Shown here piece after piece: positions 1 to 6,344 of a stretch of DNA of 27,222 nucleotides; the stretch's first letter is position 1, and every line of letters begins with the position of its first letter. This stretch comes from a virus. The notes beneath the pieces are model-generated. The model was not told where the DNA came from. It did no database searches and saw nothing but the letters and a program-made list of their open reading frames with translations. The stretch covers positions 1 through 27,222 of the IMG/VR virus record IMGVR_UViG_3300030329_001721; one strand, 5' to 3'. The position numbers and the translations under genes are program-made.

Positions 1-786
1 GCGTATATTCTCTATCGCTTTCATTCCAAACATAGCCGAGAACACAACCAAAACTGGAATATTGGTCGCTTCATTAATAGAACTACCTGTAGCAACGCCT
101 TCACAAATAACTACAGTTTCTAAATCGGCCAATCGGTCTAAAGAAAAACCAATCGGAAATACATTTCCAGATACTTCTGAGGCAGAAACGAATCTTTTTT
201 CACCCTTTTTACTAATGTACTGTAGAGAACGCAATTCGTTTCTTGTAGAATAAATGGGAACTATTAAATTGCCGTTTAATTCCTTCAACCCTAAATTTTT
301 ATTAACTTTTTTAACATCCAAATACTGATGCTGAGTAACATATTGCAACGAGCCAAACCTTTCTTTAACTTCATCAGCAACCTCTTGTTGTCTGGTCTTT
401 TTATCTTCTTCCCTTTTTTGTACAGCCTTATCCAATTCGGTTTTTAGCCGTTGTTTGTCAGCAGACGATAAAGTATTTACATCAACAGAAGACCATTTCC
501 CCTGTATGCCTGTTCTCCAATTACCCCATGTCGCCCAGCCCAATTTATTGTTTTCATTAAAGACATACCAACCAGATTTTTCATTAAATTTGTCTGGCCT
601 GGTATTTAAAGAAGCGCCAACAGATACCCTAACCAGTTCACCAGAGTTGTTAATAAAATCAACTCGTAATCCATCGGCTTGCATTTGTGCAATGCAATCA
701 TCAACAGATTTACCTTTGCCCTTAAATGCAAAGTTTTGATCTAAGACTAAGCCTTCGCTTCCTAATATTTCAGTGAGATCAGTCAT
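1..786 (-). CDS. Toprim-domain DNA primase (primase-helicase type), 3' part cut by window edge
   Basis: The frame is open from an ATG at 784-786 to the window edge, giving 262 residues with no stop. Residues 1-100 form an N-terminal domain I do not recognise. Residues about 107-145 are a charged, coiled-coil-like linker. Residues about 150-262 match the start of a Toprim fold: VVICEGVATGSS at 225-236 holds the catalytic glutamate (Glu229), followed by a hydrophobic strand (PVLVVFSAMF). This is typical of phage and plasmid primases that make RNA primers at the fork. The DxD half of Toprim and any helicase domain would lie beyond the edge. Its start overlaps the stop of the preceding gene by 8 bases, so translation is probably coupled. 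It is the last visible gene of the early operon, consistent with a replication role. Primase is well supported; the presence of a helicase domain is unknown. Confidence 0.8.
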   Translation of the reverse strand, partial: MTDLTEILGSEGLVLDQNFAFKGKGKSVDDCIAQMQADGLRVDFINNSGELVRVSVGASLNTRPDKFNEKSGWYVFNENNKLGWATWGNWRTGIQGKWSSVDVNTLSSADKQRLKTELDKAVQKREEDKKTRQQEVADEVKERFGSLQYVTQHQYLDVKKVNKNLGLKELNGNLIVPIYSTRNELRSLQYISKKGEKRFVSASEVSGNVFPIGFSLDRLADLETVVICEGVATGSSINEATNIPVLVVFSAMFGMKAIENIR

Positions 787-1174
787 CCGAACTTCTCGTA
801 TCGAGAAGTCCTTCACTTGCTAGTGCCGATTGGTGATTCATATATTCCCTTATCGCCCTACCAAACAATGCCAGACGACTTGTTCTATCCCACTTAAGCA
901 TGTTTGGTGTGTTTTCTTTCTTTGCTAATTGCATAAAAGTATCACCTGTATTAGTAACAGCGTAATCTACTCCCTGTTCGCTTGTGATAGATGTGTTTGG
1001 CAATTTGTCTCCTCGTTGTATTTTTTCTTTAAGTTTATCTTGGTGTTCCATGCTGCAACATCCGTACCAACGACCCCCTAAGTGTAACAAGTACCCTTTA
1101 GATGGAGCTAAACAATAGCTACACAAAGAAGGTCTATTAATTCTAATGTTGTAATCAGAAAGGTACTGTTTCAT
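779..1174 (-). CDS. small Cys-rich (zinc-finger-like) early protein
   Basis: This encodes 131 residues from an ATG at 1172-1174. A longer frame reaching 1249 begins with TTG and lies inside the upstream gene, so I prefer the internal ATG (MKQYLSDYNI). The N-terminal half has CSYC, then GCC and SMEH about 20 residues later, a spacing that could bind zinc. The rest is polar, with no other motif I recognise. It sits between the SSB-like gene (20-base overlap) and the primase gene (8-base overlap), so it is probably co-translated with replication proteins. A nucleic-acid-binding role is an inference from the cysteines and the context only. No named family can be assigned. Confidence 0.6.
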   Translation of the reverse strand: MKQYLSDYNIRINRPSLCSYCLAPSKGYLLHLGGRWYGCCSMEHQDKLKEKIQRGDKLPNTSITSEQGVDYAVTNTGDTFMQLAKKENTPNMLKWDRTSRLALFGRAIREYMNHQSALASEGLLDTRSSDD

Positions 1175-1616
1175 TAACAGCACTATCTTTTTCTTCACTA
1201 TTTGGTTTTGATGTAGTAGCTGGTTGCCAAGCATTACCAAAATTATCAACTATCTCAAGATAACCTCTATCGTTTCTTTTTAATTCACAAGAAACTGATT
1301 TACCTATTAGTTGATTGGTGTGCTTAAGGCCCCCAGATAAACCACAAGCTCTAGCAAATTTTTTTATACACTCTCTTCCTATTTCTACATTTTTTGGGTC
1401 GTTGTGTTCCAAGCAAAATAGCGCTGAAACAATAATGGTGGTTCCTTGTATTTCAAAGAGAATTTTCATACCCACATAGCCATTTTTACCTTCAACCCTG
1501 TCGTCTTCGGGGTCGCCAGCATAATCTAAATTATATCTGCCTTCTTCTAATTTGCTTCCACCACTAGACGAACCTTCTTCGTCTAAATCTATATTGTAAT
1601 CGGTTAAATCTGTCAT
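1155..1616 (-). CDS. DUF669-like phage single-stranded DNA-binding protein
   Basis: This encodes 153 residues from an ATG preceded by AGGAG with a six-base gap, so the start is firm. The pattern fits the DUF669 / phage SSB-like group: a short acidic N-terminus, EGRYNLDYAGDPEDD near residue 25, the strand GMKILFEIQGTTIIVS, a helical stretch with RECIKKFARACG, then LIGKSVSCELKRNDRGYLEIVDNF. The C-terminus is acidic and ends in NETVPF, like the acidic tips through which SSB proteins contact partners. Proteins of this group often sit beside Sak4/AAA ATPases, as here, and would coat single-stranded DNA during replication and annealing. The family call rests on overall pattern rather than a diagnostic residue set. 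Confidence 0.6.
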   Translation of the reverse strand: MTDLTDYNIDLDEEGSSSGGSKLEEGRYNLDYAGDPEDDRVEGKNGYVGMKILFEIQGTTIIVSALFCLEHNDPKNVEIGRECIKKFARACGLSGGLKHTNQLIGKSVSCELKRNDRGYLEIVDNFGNAWQPATTSKPNSEEKDSAVNETVPF

Positions 1617-1633
1617 TTTTTTCTCCTGTATTA

Positions 1634-1831
1634 TTAACCTAAATCGTAAACGTGATAATCTTGTAAATAATCTTGTAACCAGACTACCAACTCCTGTATT
1701 TCTTCTAACGTTGTTATCGTACCAGAAGGATAAGCGAATTCTTCGTATGGATCGATTTCGATACGAAGATCGATTGTTCTCTCTATACGCTCTAGGGATT
1801 TAACTAGCTTATCAACTTCTGGATTTATCAT
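1634..1831 (-). CDS. small acidic protein of unknown function
   Basis: This encodes 65 residues. Its ATG overlaps the stop of the upstream ATPase gene as ATGA, so translation is coupled. It is acidic and helical, with a first helix rich in Leu and charged residues (VDKLVKSLERIERTIDLR) and a second amphipathic helix (EEIQELVVWLQDYLQDY). No motif or family is recognised. Its position between the recombination ATPase and the SSB-like protein suggests an accessory factor for that pair, which is context only. Confidence 0.55.
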   Translation of the reverse strand: MINPEVDKLVKSLERIERTIDLRIEIDPYEEFAYPSGTITTLEEIQELVVWLQDYLQDYHVYDLG

Positions 1832-2562
1832 TTTGAAATCATTGCCTCTCTAATCACATTCCAATCAAATGGCATTTCAAAATCAAGACCATACCTATTC
1901 TTTGCAAGAAAAGCTGGTCGTTCTTCCGTATAAATAACTCTATCTCCTGAAACTGCTTTAGTTTTAGTTTGTCCGTTCTTGCCCTGAACTTTTACTGTTC
2001 CAAGTTTGTAATTAGTAAAGAATACGGCATCCGAAAACTCTGAAATTAAAGCTGCACTTTTAGCATGGAGTTTAAGTTGGTTTTGGTCGAAATCTTCAAT
2101 CTCTGGATTTACCACACGCTTAACTACGTTGTGGCATATCTGCAAGATTGTCATCTTCTTTTCATTTCTGAGAACATTCAACATATCTAAATATTCTCTC
2201 CAGTATTTGAGAACCTCTACATAACCACGCCCATAACCGGGCTGTTCGACTGAAGCCCAATTATTGTCTTCACAAATCTGCGTCCACAACAAAGGTTCTA
2301 ACCAATCTAAAGAGTCAACTACTAAAGTCTTATATTCGTGATCCTCGTTAATTAATGATTGTAAATTTTTTTTCACAGCGGAATAATCTTCTGCTAAAGG
2401 AAAATGATCTACTTGTATTTTTCCTAACCCGTCTTCTGTTAGTAAAAATATAGGGGCATTCATTGAAGCTCCAAAAGAAGACTTACCTACTCCAGCGCCA
2501 CCGAATAGAATTATTCTAGGCGGTTTTAATTCATTTGTTTGTCTTATCGCTGCTAGACTCAT
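1828..2562 (-). CDS. RecA-like AAA ATPase, AAA_24 / Sak4-type phage recombination protein
   Basis: This encodes 244 residues. The Walker A motif is FGGAGVGKSS (Lys27) and the Walker B strand is KTLVVDSLDW (Asp83). The small size, a Walker A near the N-terminus and a conserved LTEDGLGKI stretch after the first strand fit the AAA_24/Sak4 group of phage ATPases. These assist single-strand annealing recombination with a partner SSB. The SSB-like gene lies two genes downstream, matching that pairing. The start overlaps the previous stop (ATGA). No helicase C-terminal domain is present, so it is a RecA-core protein rather than a DnaB-type helicase. The ATPase call is strong; the Sak4 role is inferred from family and neighbours. 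Confidence 0.8.
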   Translation of the reverse strand: MSLAAIRQTNELKPPRIILFGGAGVGKSSFGASMNAPIFLLTEDGLGKIQVDHFPLAEDYSAVKKNLQSLINEDHEYKTLVVDSLDWLEPLLWTQICEDNNWASVEQPGYGRGYVEVLKYWREYLDMLNVLRNEKKMTILQICHNVVKRVVNPEIEDFDQNQLKLHAKSAALISEFSDAVFFTNYKLGTVKVQGKNGQTKTKAVSGDRVIYTEERPAFLAKNRYGLDFEMPFDWNVIREAMISK

Positions 2563-2870
2563 CTTTTACCCCCTTCGTCTTCTTCTATTACCTCAACATT
2601 ATCTTCTTCAGGTTTGTTGATTTCGTTTTCCATTATCCAATTACGTCTGCGTTCAGCATTAGCTAGGTTATCTTGTATATCTAACTGCAAATTAACTAAT
2701 GCTTCATTCATTTTTGCTAATTGCACCTGATAATCCAATAGTCTTTTGAATTGAATTTTTCCATCATCAGAAAAACCTTCATTTACATCTATATCTATTG
2801 TTTCACCATCTTCTTCATAACGGAAAGTTGGTTTAGGGTTTTCATTTGAATCGTCTTTGGTATCTACCAT
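2559..2870 (-). CDS. small acidic coiled-coil early protein
   Basis: This encodes 103 residues. The ATG at 2868-2870 is chosen because GGAG lies seven bases upstream; a longer frame to 2900 begins with GTG inside the preceding gene. Residues about 35-75 (from IQFKRLLDYQVQLAKMNEA) form a long amphipathic helix suited to a coiled coil. Both ends are strongly acidic, the C-terminus carrying a run of Glu and Asp. It overlaps the nuclease gene upstream by 29 bases and the ATPase gene by 4. I recognise no domain; a structural adaptor in the recombination set is possible but unproven. Confidence 0.6.
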   Translation of the reverse strand: MVDTKDDSNENPKPTFRYEEDGETIDIDVNEGFSDDGKIQFKRLLDYQVQLAKMNEALVNLQLDIQDNLANAERRRNWIMENEINKPEEDNVEVIEEDEGGKR

Positions 2871-3672
2871 GTTTTTTCTCCATAAGTTTGTATGTCTCAC
2901 ATTTATTATTTATTTTTGCGGGACAAAATTTACAATGATCGCCTACATTGTATATAGGCTCCTCTTCAAAAGTAGCGTCTATCGCTGGCTTTAAAATATC
3001 GTAACCCCAGTCAACCAAATCGGTTGCTGAAATATCCCAGCTTCTAATCGGTCCGTCTTTGTGAAAACCGAGTGGCTGTACTATTGTTAATTCTATTGTG
3101 GTATTTTCATTGGCATATCTTGATGCAGCACCAAGGCCATAAATCATAAGCTGAGTATTGTCTTGCACATCTACTGGAAACTTTCCAGATTTTAAATCTA
3201 TAACCGCTATGCGATTAGTTTTCTTTCCTATAATAACTGCGTCCCCTGTACCCCAGCAGTCTTCGCTTATTTCATCTATGCGTAATTTTTCTTCTATTAA
3301 TAATTTGCCGTCTAATTCTTGTGTTCTTGTTTCAACATAATGCACATACGTTTCTGCACACTTAATCATGTCTTTGGTTACTGTTACTTCAAAGTCATCA
3401 TAAACTTCTGTTTTATCTAACCAATAATCACTTAATGACGCATTTTCTAAATGCCCTTTGAGAAGCATTTCAACCATATTGTGTACTATGGTTCCTGACG
3501 CTGCTGCATAACTAGACGAATATGGAATGTCTTCTGATAGTTTTATAGAACCTGGACAGGACGTCCACCTCTTTGATGCGGATGGACTCCTTGATGCGTG
3601 TGCTGCCACAATTTGATCCTTAAATTGATGGTTTATGTCATAAGTTGTTACCAACACGATGCTTCTCCTCAT
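2842..3672 (-). CDS. PD-(D/E)XK nuclease-fold protein, DUF2800 type
   Basis: This encodes 276 residues if read from the ATG at 3672. A GTG at 3657, preceded by AGGAG with a seven-base gap, is an equally good start. The N-terminal signature SPSASKRWTSCPGSIKLSE matches DUF2800 and related RecB/Cas4-like phage exonucleases. The central part carries the nuclease core: GTGDAVIIG (Asp), then IAVIDLKSGKF with the D-L-K of the (D/E)XK motif, then QLMIYGLGA for the following helix. The C-terminal HCKFCPAKINNKC gives cysteines suited to an iron-sulfur or zinc site, as in RecB/Cas4 families. It would trim DNA ends to make single strands for the annealing pair downstream. The fold is well supported; the in vivo substrate is inferred. 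Confidence 0.8.
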   Translation of the reverse strand: MRRSIVLVTTYDINHQFKDQIVAAHASRSPSASKRWTSCPGSIKLSEDIPYSSSYAAASGTIVHNMVEMLLKGHLENASLSDYWLDKTEVYDDFEVTVTKDMIKCAETYVHYVETRTQELDGKLLIEEKLRIDEISEDCWGTGDAVIIGKKTNRIAVIDLKSGKFPVDVQDNTQLMIYGLGAASRYANENTTIELTIVQPLGFHKDGPIRSWDISATDLVDWGYDILKPAIDATFEEEPIYNVGDHCKFCPAKINNKCETYKLMEKKHGRYQRRFK

Positions 3673-3844
3673 AATCCTCTATGTCATCTAAAGAGTATAA
3701 AATCTTTGGTAATTTATAATATTTTGGACCCTTTCCCTGACTTCTTTTATTTGCTAATGTTGAAAGAGTTTCTCCCTTCCAACGTGCTGACAATTCTTCT
3801 GGAGTCAAAAATTTCTTGTTGTTATCTTTTTGAATATTTCCCAT
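3638..3844 (-). CDS. small HTH protein, excisionase (Xis/AlpA)-like
   Basis: This encodes 68 residues from the ATG at 3842-3844. A frame reaching 3886 is rejected because that ATG lies within the predicted promoter. The sequence FLTPEELSARWKGETLSTL, then a basic GKGPKYYKLPK and SLDDIEDYEEKH, is the winged-helix pattern of MerR-type excisionases: helix-turn-helix, wing rich in Lys and Pro, then a final helix. It is the first gene of the leftward early operon and lies near the integrase and att core. It could direct excision, regulate the early promoter, or both. No separate CI-like repressor is visible here. A 35-base overlap with the nuclease gene (using its ATG) suggests coupling. The Shine-Dalgarno is poorly spaced. 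Confidence 0.6.
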   Translation of the reverse strand: MGNIQKDNNKKFLTPEELSARWKGETLSTLANKRSQGKGPKYYKLPKILYSLDDIEDYEEKHRVGNNL

Positions 3845-3871
3845 ACCTTCCCATTTCTTCCTCTTTGCAGT

Positions 3872-3902
3872 ATTATACCCACACAAGTTACTATTAAGTC
3901 AA
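3872..3902 (-). promoter_or_regulatory. sigma70-like promoter of the early leftward operon
   Basis: On the minus strand, TTGACT (3897-3902) and a perfect TATAAT (3872-3877) are separated by 19 bases. The predicted transcript would start near 3865, about 20 bases before the ATG of the HTH gene. It lies in the divergent gap between the leftward early operon and the two plus-strand genes, where a switch promoter is expected. The spacer is two bases longer than ideal. Confidence 0.55.
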
Positions 3903-3994
3903 GCGACTGTGATAAAAAAGTTTAATTAAACAACATAAAATTTATTGAGAAAATTTATAAAAGAAAAAAGTTTTTAAAAATTATAAAAAGATTT

Positions 3995-4279
3995 ATGAAA
4001 AAAAAATTGGCAAGCGATGAACAAGTTAGAGGCGACCATTATAAAAACAAAGGCATACAACCTTTGGAATATATTTATGCAAATAATTTAAGCTACTGTG
4101 AAGGAAATATTTTGAAATACATTACAAGAAAAAAAGAAAACAAAGTTGCAGACTTATTAAAAGCAAAACATTTTATTGATTTAGCATTAGAGATAGAACA
4201 TGGACGAGACTCTGATGGAAATTGGCTGGAAGCCGATACAGAAGAAAGATTTCCTAAAACCAATGTGGAAAAACCATGA
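3995..4279 (+). CDS. DUF3310 family phage protein
   Basis: This encodes 94 residues. The core GDHYKNKGIQPLEYI, then EGNILKYITRKKENK and DLLKAKHFIDLAL, matches the DUF3310 family (phage proteins sometimes labelled SaV-like nucleotide kinase). The conserved DHY...IQP, GN..KY..R and KA.H/Y positions are all present. The biochemical role is not settled; a nucleotide-metabolism link is often suggested. It is the first of two plus-strand genes, opposite in direction to everything else in the window. Upstream is about 90 bases of extremely AT-rich DNA with no clear promoter match. Its stop overlaps the next start as ATGA. Confidence 0.85.
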   Translation: MKKKLASDEQVRGDHYKNKGIQPLEYIYANNLSYCEGNILKYITRKKENKVADLLKAKHFIDLALEIEHGRDSDGNWLEADTEERFPKTNVEKP

Positions 4280-4584
4280 GTGAATATACATCAAAAACAA
4301 AACTAAACGGCATGTCTTCATCTTTAGAAGATTCTCCTTGCATTTCTGTTTGTAACTTGTCTTACGGAACTAGTGATAAATGTGTTTGTGGCAGAAACTT
4401 CAAGCAAGTATGTGAGTGGCAAAAGTACGACACAGTACAAAAAAAGATAATCGTTATGAATGCAATAGAAGATGCTGAGTCTTTTCCAAGACAAAAGCTA
4501 ACCTTCTTAGCAGATGAATACGGAATATCTATTGATGCAGCAAAGAAAATCTTTGTGATAGATCGTTTAGAACAAGAGCATTAG
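4276..4584 (+). CDS. DUF1289-like small Cys protein with C-terminal extension
   Basis: This encodes 102 residues starting in an ATGA overlap with the previous gene. SPCISVCNLS (Cys22, Cys26), then CVCGRNFKQVCEWQKYD, follows the DUF1289 pattern, a small cysteine-containing bacterial domain usually reading SPC..VC...C.GC.RT..EI..W. Here the second pair is spaced C-x-C rather than C-x-x-C, an unusual variant. The C-terminal 35 residues (from QKLTFLADEYGISIDAAKKI) look like a helix-turn-helix, suggesting a DNA-binding extension beyond the ordinary domain. Function is unknown. Together with DUF3310 it forms a two-gene plus-strand unit beside the integrase, where lysogeny-related genes are common; a regulatory role is inference. 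Confidence 0.7.
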   Translation: MSEYTSKTKLNGMSSSLEDSPCISVCNLSYGTSDKCVCGRNFKQVCEWQKYDTVQKKIIVMNAIEDAESFPRQKLTFLADEYGISIDAAKKIFVIDRLEQEH

Positions 4585-4600
4585 ATAATAAAATATTATC
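4584..4600. terminator. short AT-only hairpin between convergent genes (weak)
   Basis: GATAATA and TATTATC form a perfect 7-bp inverted repeat with a 3-base loop. It overlaps the stop codons of both converging genes (DUF1289 and integrase). The stem is nearly all A/T and has no following U run on either strand, so it is at best a weak bidirectional terminator. Confidence 0.25.
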
Positions 4601-5699
4601 CTTCCATCCAGAGCTTTTGAATATAGTCACCGACCACCTGACTACTTTCTTGAGCCGTTTCTGGTAAAACTTTTTGGTATCGGTCAAAAGATTTTCTATC
4701 TGCGTGTCCCATTAAATTTCCACCCAATTTATCATTACGCAACGCATCAAAAGCAAACGTCCCAAAAGCGTGTCTTAAGTCGTGATAATGTAAATCGGGA
4801 CAACCAGCACGCTCACGCACTCCTCTCCATAACTTTTTAGGGTCCTTTACTCCGATAATATATTCACTATCTCTTTTTAATTTATTAACAATGTTAAGAG
4901 CTTGTGTAGATAGGTAAATTGTTCTTGGTTGTCCACTCTTATCAGTTTTGTGTTTTTTAAGAGTAATTTTATTGTCTTTTAAGTCCGTCCACTTTGCAGA
5001 TGCCAGTTCTCCCTTTCTTGCACCAGTTAAAATAGATAACCAAATAAAGGAAATAGATTTAGACCATTTGCCGTCTTGTTCCTTGGCCTTTAGATTTAAT
5101 TCTTCAACAATTTTTCCCAACTCTTTTTTTGTTAAATACCTGTCTCTTTCTTCCTCCTGGTTCTTTCTGATGTGTGTAGCTGGATTGGTATCTACTAAGT
5201 CTGATGAGATAGCGTTGTTATAAATAGCACACAATAATTCCACAACCCGATTAGCTTGATACTTGTAATCTTTTGAAATATTTCGATGTAATATTTTAAT
5301 ATCTCCTCTCTGGATATTTTTAGCATTTTTTCGACCAATAGTGGGTTTGATGTGCCTATTGTATATATTTTCTATATCAGAGGGTTTATCTTTGTTTATG
5401 CCATTATTCATAGCGCCCTTAACTTTTCTGCTTCTACAATCCTCTAAATAATCGTGGAAAAGGTCATTTACTGTTAAACCAGTAGAAGTCTCAAACGGAT
5501 CAATTCCACTTGCTACCTCTCCTAGTAGTTGTTTGGCTTTATTTCTTACAACATTAATTGGTGTATCTAGGCTTGCAATTCTTTTGTCTCTATAAGAACT
5601 ATTGGTGACGTTTAAAACATCTTCATAATGTAAATAATAACCCCTGTTATCATATTTACGCAGTCCATTTACTTGTTTGTCTGGTTCATACTTAGCCAT
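4596..5699 (-). CDS. int: tyrosine recombinase, phage integrase
   Basis: This encodes 367 residues with AGGAGG five bases before the ATG, one of the best ribosome sites in the window. The N-terminal 60 residues resemble an arm-binding domain with DUF4102-like features (KYDNRGYYLHYED, then VVRNKAKQLLGEVASGIDPFE). Residues 75-175 are a core-binding helical domain. The catalytic domain keeps the full set: Arg228 (LTGARKGEL), a Lys near 248-251, His306 and Arg309 (HYHDLRH), His332 (LMGHAD) and the nucleophile Tyr341 (FDRYQKV). It therefore looks active. It reads away from the tRNA-Pro-like att core 130 bases upstream, the usual arrangement for tRNA-targeting integrases. The only candidate directionality factor nearby is the HTH gene at 3638-3844. 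Confidence 0.95.
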   Translation of the reverse strand: MAKYEPDKQVNGLRKYDNRGYYLHYEDVLNVTNSSYRDKRIASLDTPINVVRNKAKQLLGEVASGIDPFETSTGLTVNDLFHDYLEDCRSRKVKGAMNNGINKDKPSDIENIYNRHIKPTIGRKNAKNIQRGDIKILHRNISKDYKYQANRVVELLCAIYNNAISSDLVDTNPATHIRKNQEEERDRYLTKKELGKIVEELNLKAKEQDGKWSKSISFIWLSILTGARKGELASAKWTDLKDNKITLKKHKTDKSGQPRTIYLSTQALNIVNKLKRDSEYIIGVKDPKKLWRGVRERAGCPDLHYHDLRHAFGTFAFDALRNDKLGGNLMGHADRKSFDRYQKVLPETAQESSQVVGDYIQKLWMEG

Positions 5700-5712
5700 T
5701 TAATCCTCCTCT

Positions 5713-5729
5713 GTCCCTGATCTGTCCCT
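5713..5729. repeat. pair of GTCCCT repeats 11 bp apart (candidate integrase arm sites, int side)
   Basis: TGTCCCT occurs at 5712-5718 and again at 5723-5729, one helical turn apart, between the integrase start and the att core. A similar pair with the same 11-bp period lies on the other side of the core. Such paired sites are typical of arm-type integrase binding, but no footprint or consensus supports this directly. Confidence 0.4.
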
Positions 5730-5760
5730 TCCAAAACATACATTTAGTGGTAAAACACAG

Positions 5761-5781
5761 TAATAGTCAGTAACTAATAGT
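5761..5781. repeat. TAATAGT direct repeat near att core
   Basis: TAATAGT occurs at 5761-5767 and 5775-5781, a 14-base period, inside the 216-base gene-free stretch between integrase and the att core. It could be a binding site for Xis, IHF or a repressor. Chance is possible in AT-rich DNA. Confidence 0.25.
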
Positions 5782-5825
5782 AAAGTATATTTGGCTGATT
5801 TACAAGCTATTTTCTGCGAAAAACA

Positions 5826-5873
5826 TGGTCGGGGAGAAAGGATTCGAACCTTCGACCCCCTGGTCCCAAACCA
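5826..5873 (-). other. attP core: 3' half of tRNA-Pro(UGG)
   Basis: Read on the minus strand, these 48 bases match the 3' half of a bacterial tRNA-Pro: anticodon loop TTTGGGA (anticodon UGG), 3' anticodon strand CCAGG, variable region, T-arm GAAGG-TTCGAAT-CCTTT, acceptor strand CTCCCCG and ACCA with encoded CCA. The first base pair expected for proline tRNA (C1-G72) fits. Upstream of the anticodon loop the pairing decays (ATTGG against CCAGG) and no D-arm or 5' acceptor strand follows, so this is not a complete tRNA. A tRNA 3' half next to an integrase is the standard form of a phage att core; recombination would restore the host tRNA. With phage genes on both sides it should be attP. Confidence 0.85.
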
Positions 5874-5916
5874 ATGGCTCTGTCTATTTTATGGCGGATT
5901 TTAAGGATTTATTTAT

Positions 5917-6339
5917 TTAATTTATTGCCGTCCCTTTCTGGTCCCCTTGTAATTTTAATGCTTCATACAAAGATTCTTTACTGCATTTGTTTCGCATATC
6001 ATCATCGTTTATACGAATAGAGTTTTGTTTCATGGAAGGAATAAAAACTACATTCATGTACTCCAAACTAAAAAGGGCAAATATATCTACTTGCCCTTTC
6101 TTGTATTCTCGGTCTTTTGTATGGGACCCTCGCCTCATATCAAACCTCCAATTAAGATGTCCCTTTTCTCTTTTGGATTTTGTCTTAACTTGACACTTAT
6201 ATATATGGTCTTCGTGTTCAAACAGGATGTCTGCGTGAGAGCCATGAGGAAGAACAACTACTGAGTCAGACTCAAGAGAAAGAACCGAAGCTGTGAAATA
6301 TTCTCCGCATCTACCGAGCCTTTCCGTTGCTCTTGTCAT
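5917..6339 (-). CDS. small PD-(D/E)XK endonuclease (PDDEXK_5-like)
   Basis: This encodes 140 residues. RLGRCGEYFTASVLS, then SHADILFEHEDHIYKCQVKTKSK, follows the archaeal-resolvase-like PD-(D/E)XK fold: an N-terminal helix with Glu13, catalytic Asp37 in ADILF, and Gln50-x-Lys52 in CQVKTK. Proteins of this size with Q-x-K belong to small endonuclease groups found in phages and near introns. It is the last gene of the late operon, starting five bases after the ejection-protein stop with no clear Shine-Dalgarno, so re-initiation is likely. Its 3' end contains the second candidate arm-repeat pair. It could resolve DNA junctions, cut host or rival DNA, or act in packaging. The fold is likely; the role is not known. 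Confidence 0.65.
   Translation of the reverse strand: MTRATERLGRCGEYFTASVLSLESDSVVVLPHGSHADILFEHEDHIYKCQVKTKSKREKGHLNWRFDMRRGSHTKDREYKKGQVDIFALFSLEYMNVVFIPSMKQNSIRINDDDMRNKCSKESLYEALKLQGDQKGTAIN
5930..5946. repeat. pair of GTCCCY repeats 11 bp apart (candidate integrase arm sites, distal side)
   Basis: GTCCCT at 5930-5935 and GTCCCC at 5941-5946 repeat the 11-bp period of the pair at 5713-5729, on the opposite flank of the att core and within the 3' end of the nuclease gene. The symmetry of two pairs around the core supports arm-type sites; the assignment is an inference. Confidence 0.35.
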
Positions 6340-6344
6340 AATGA

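Noticed and set aside
3638-3886. Longer HTH protein starting at 3886
   Set aside because: The region 3872-3902 holds a promoter-like -35/-10, so the longer start would lie before the transcript begins.
4584-4600. Strong bidirectional terminator
   Set aside because: The stem is almost entirely A/T and lacks U tracts, so only a weak call is made.
5826-5900. Complete tRNA gene
   Set aside because: Only the 3' half from anticodon loop to CCA fits; the 5' acceptor strand and D-arm are absent and anticodon-stem pairing decays.
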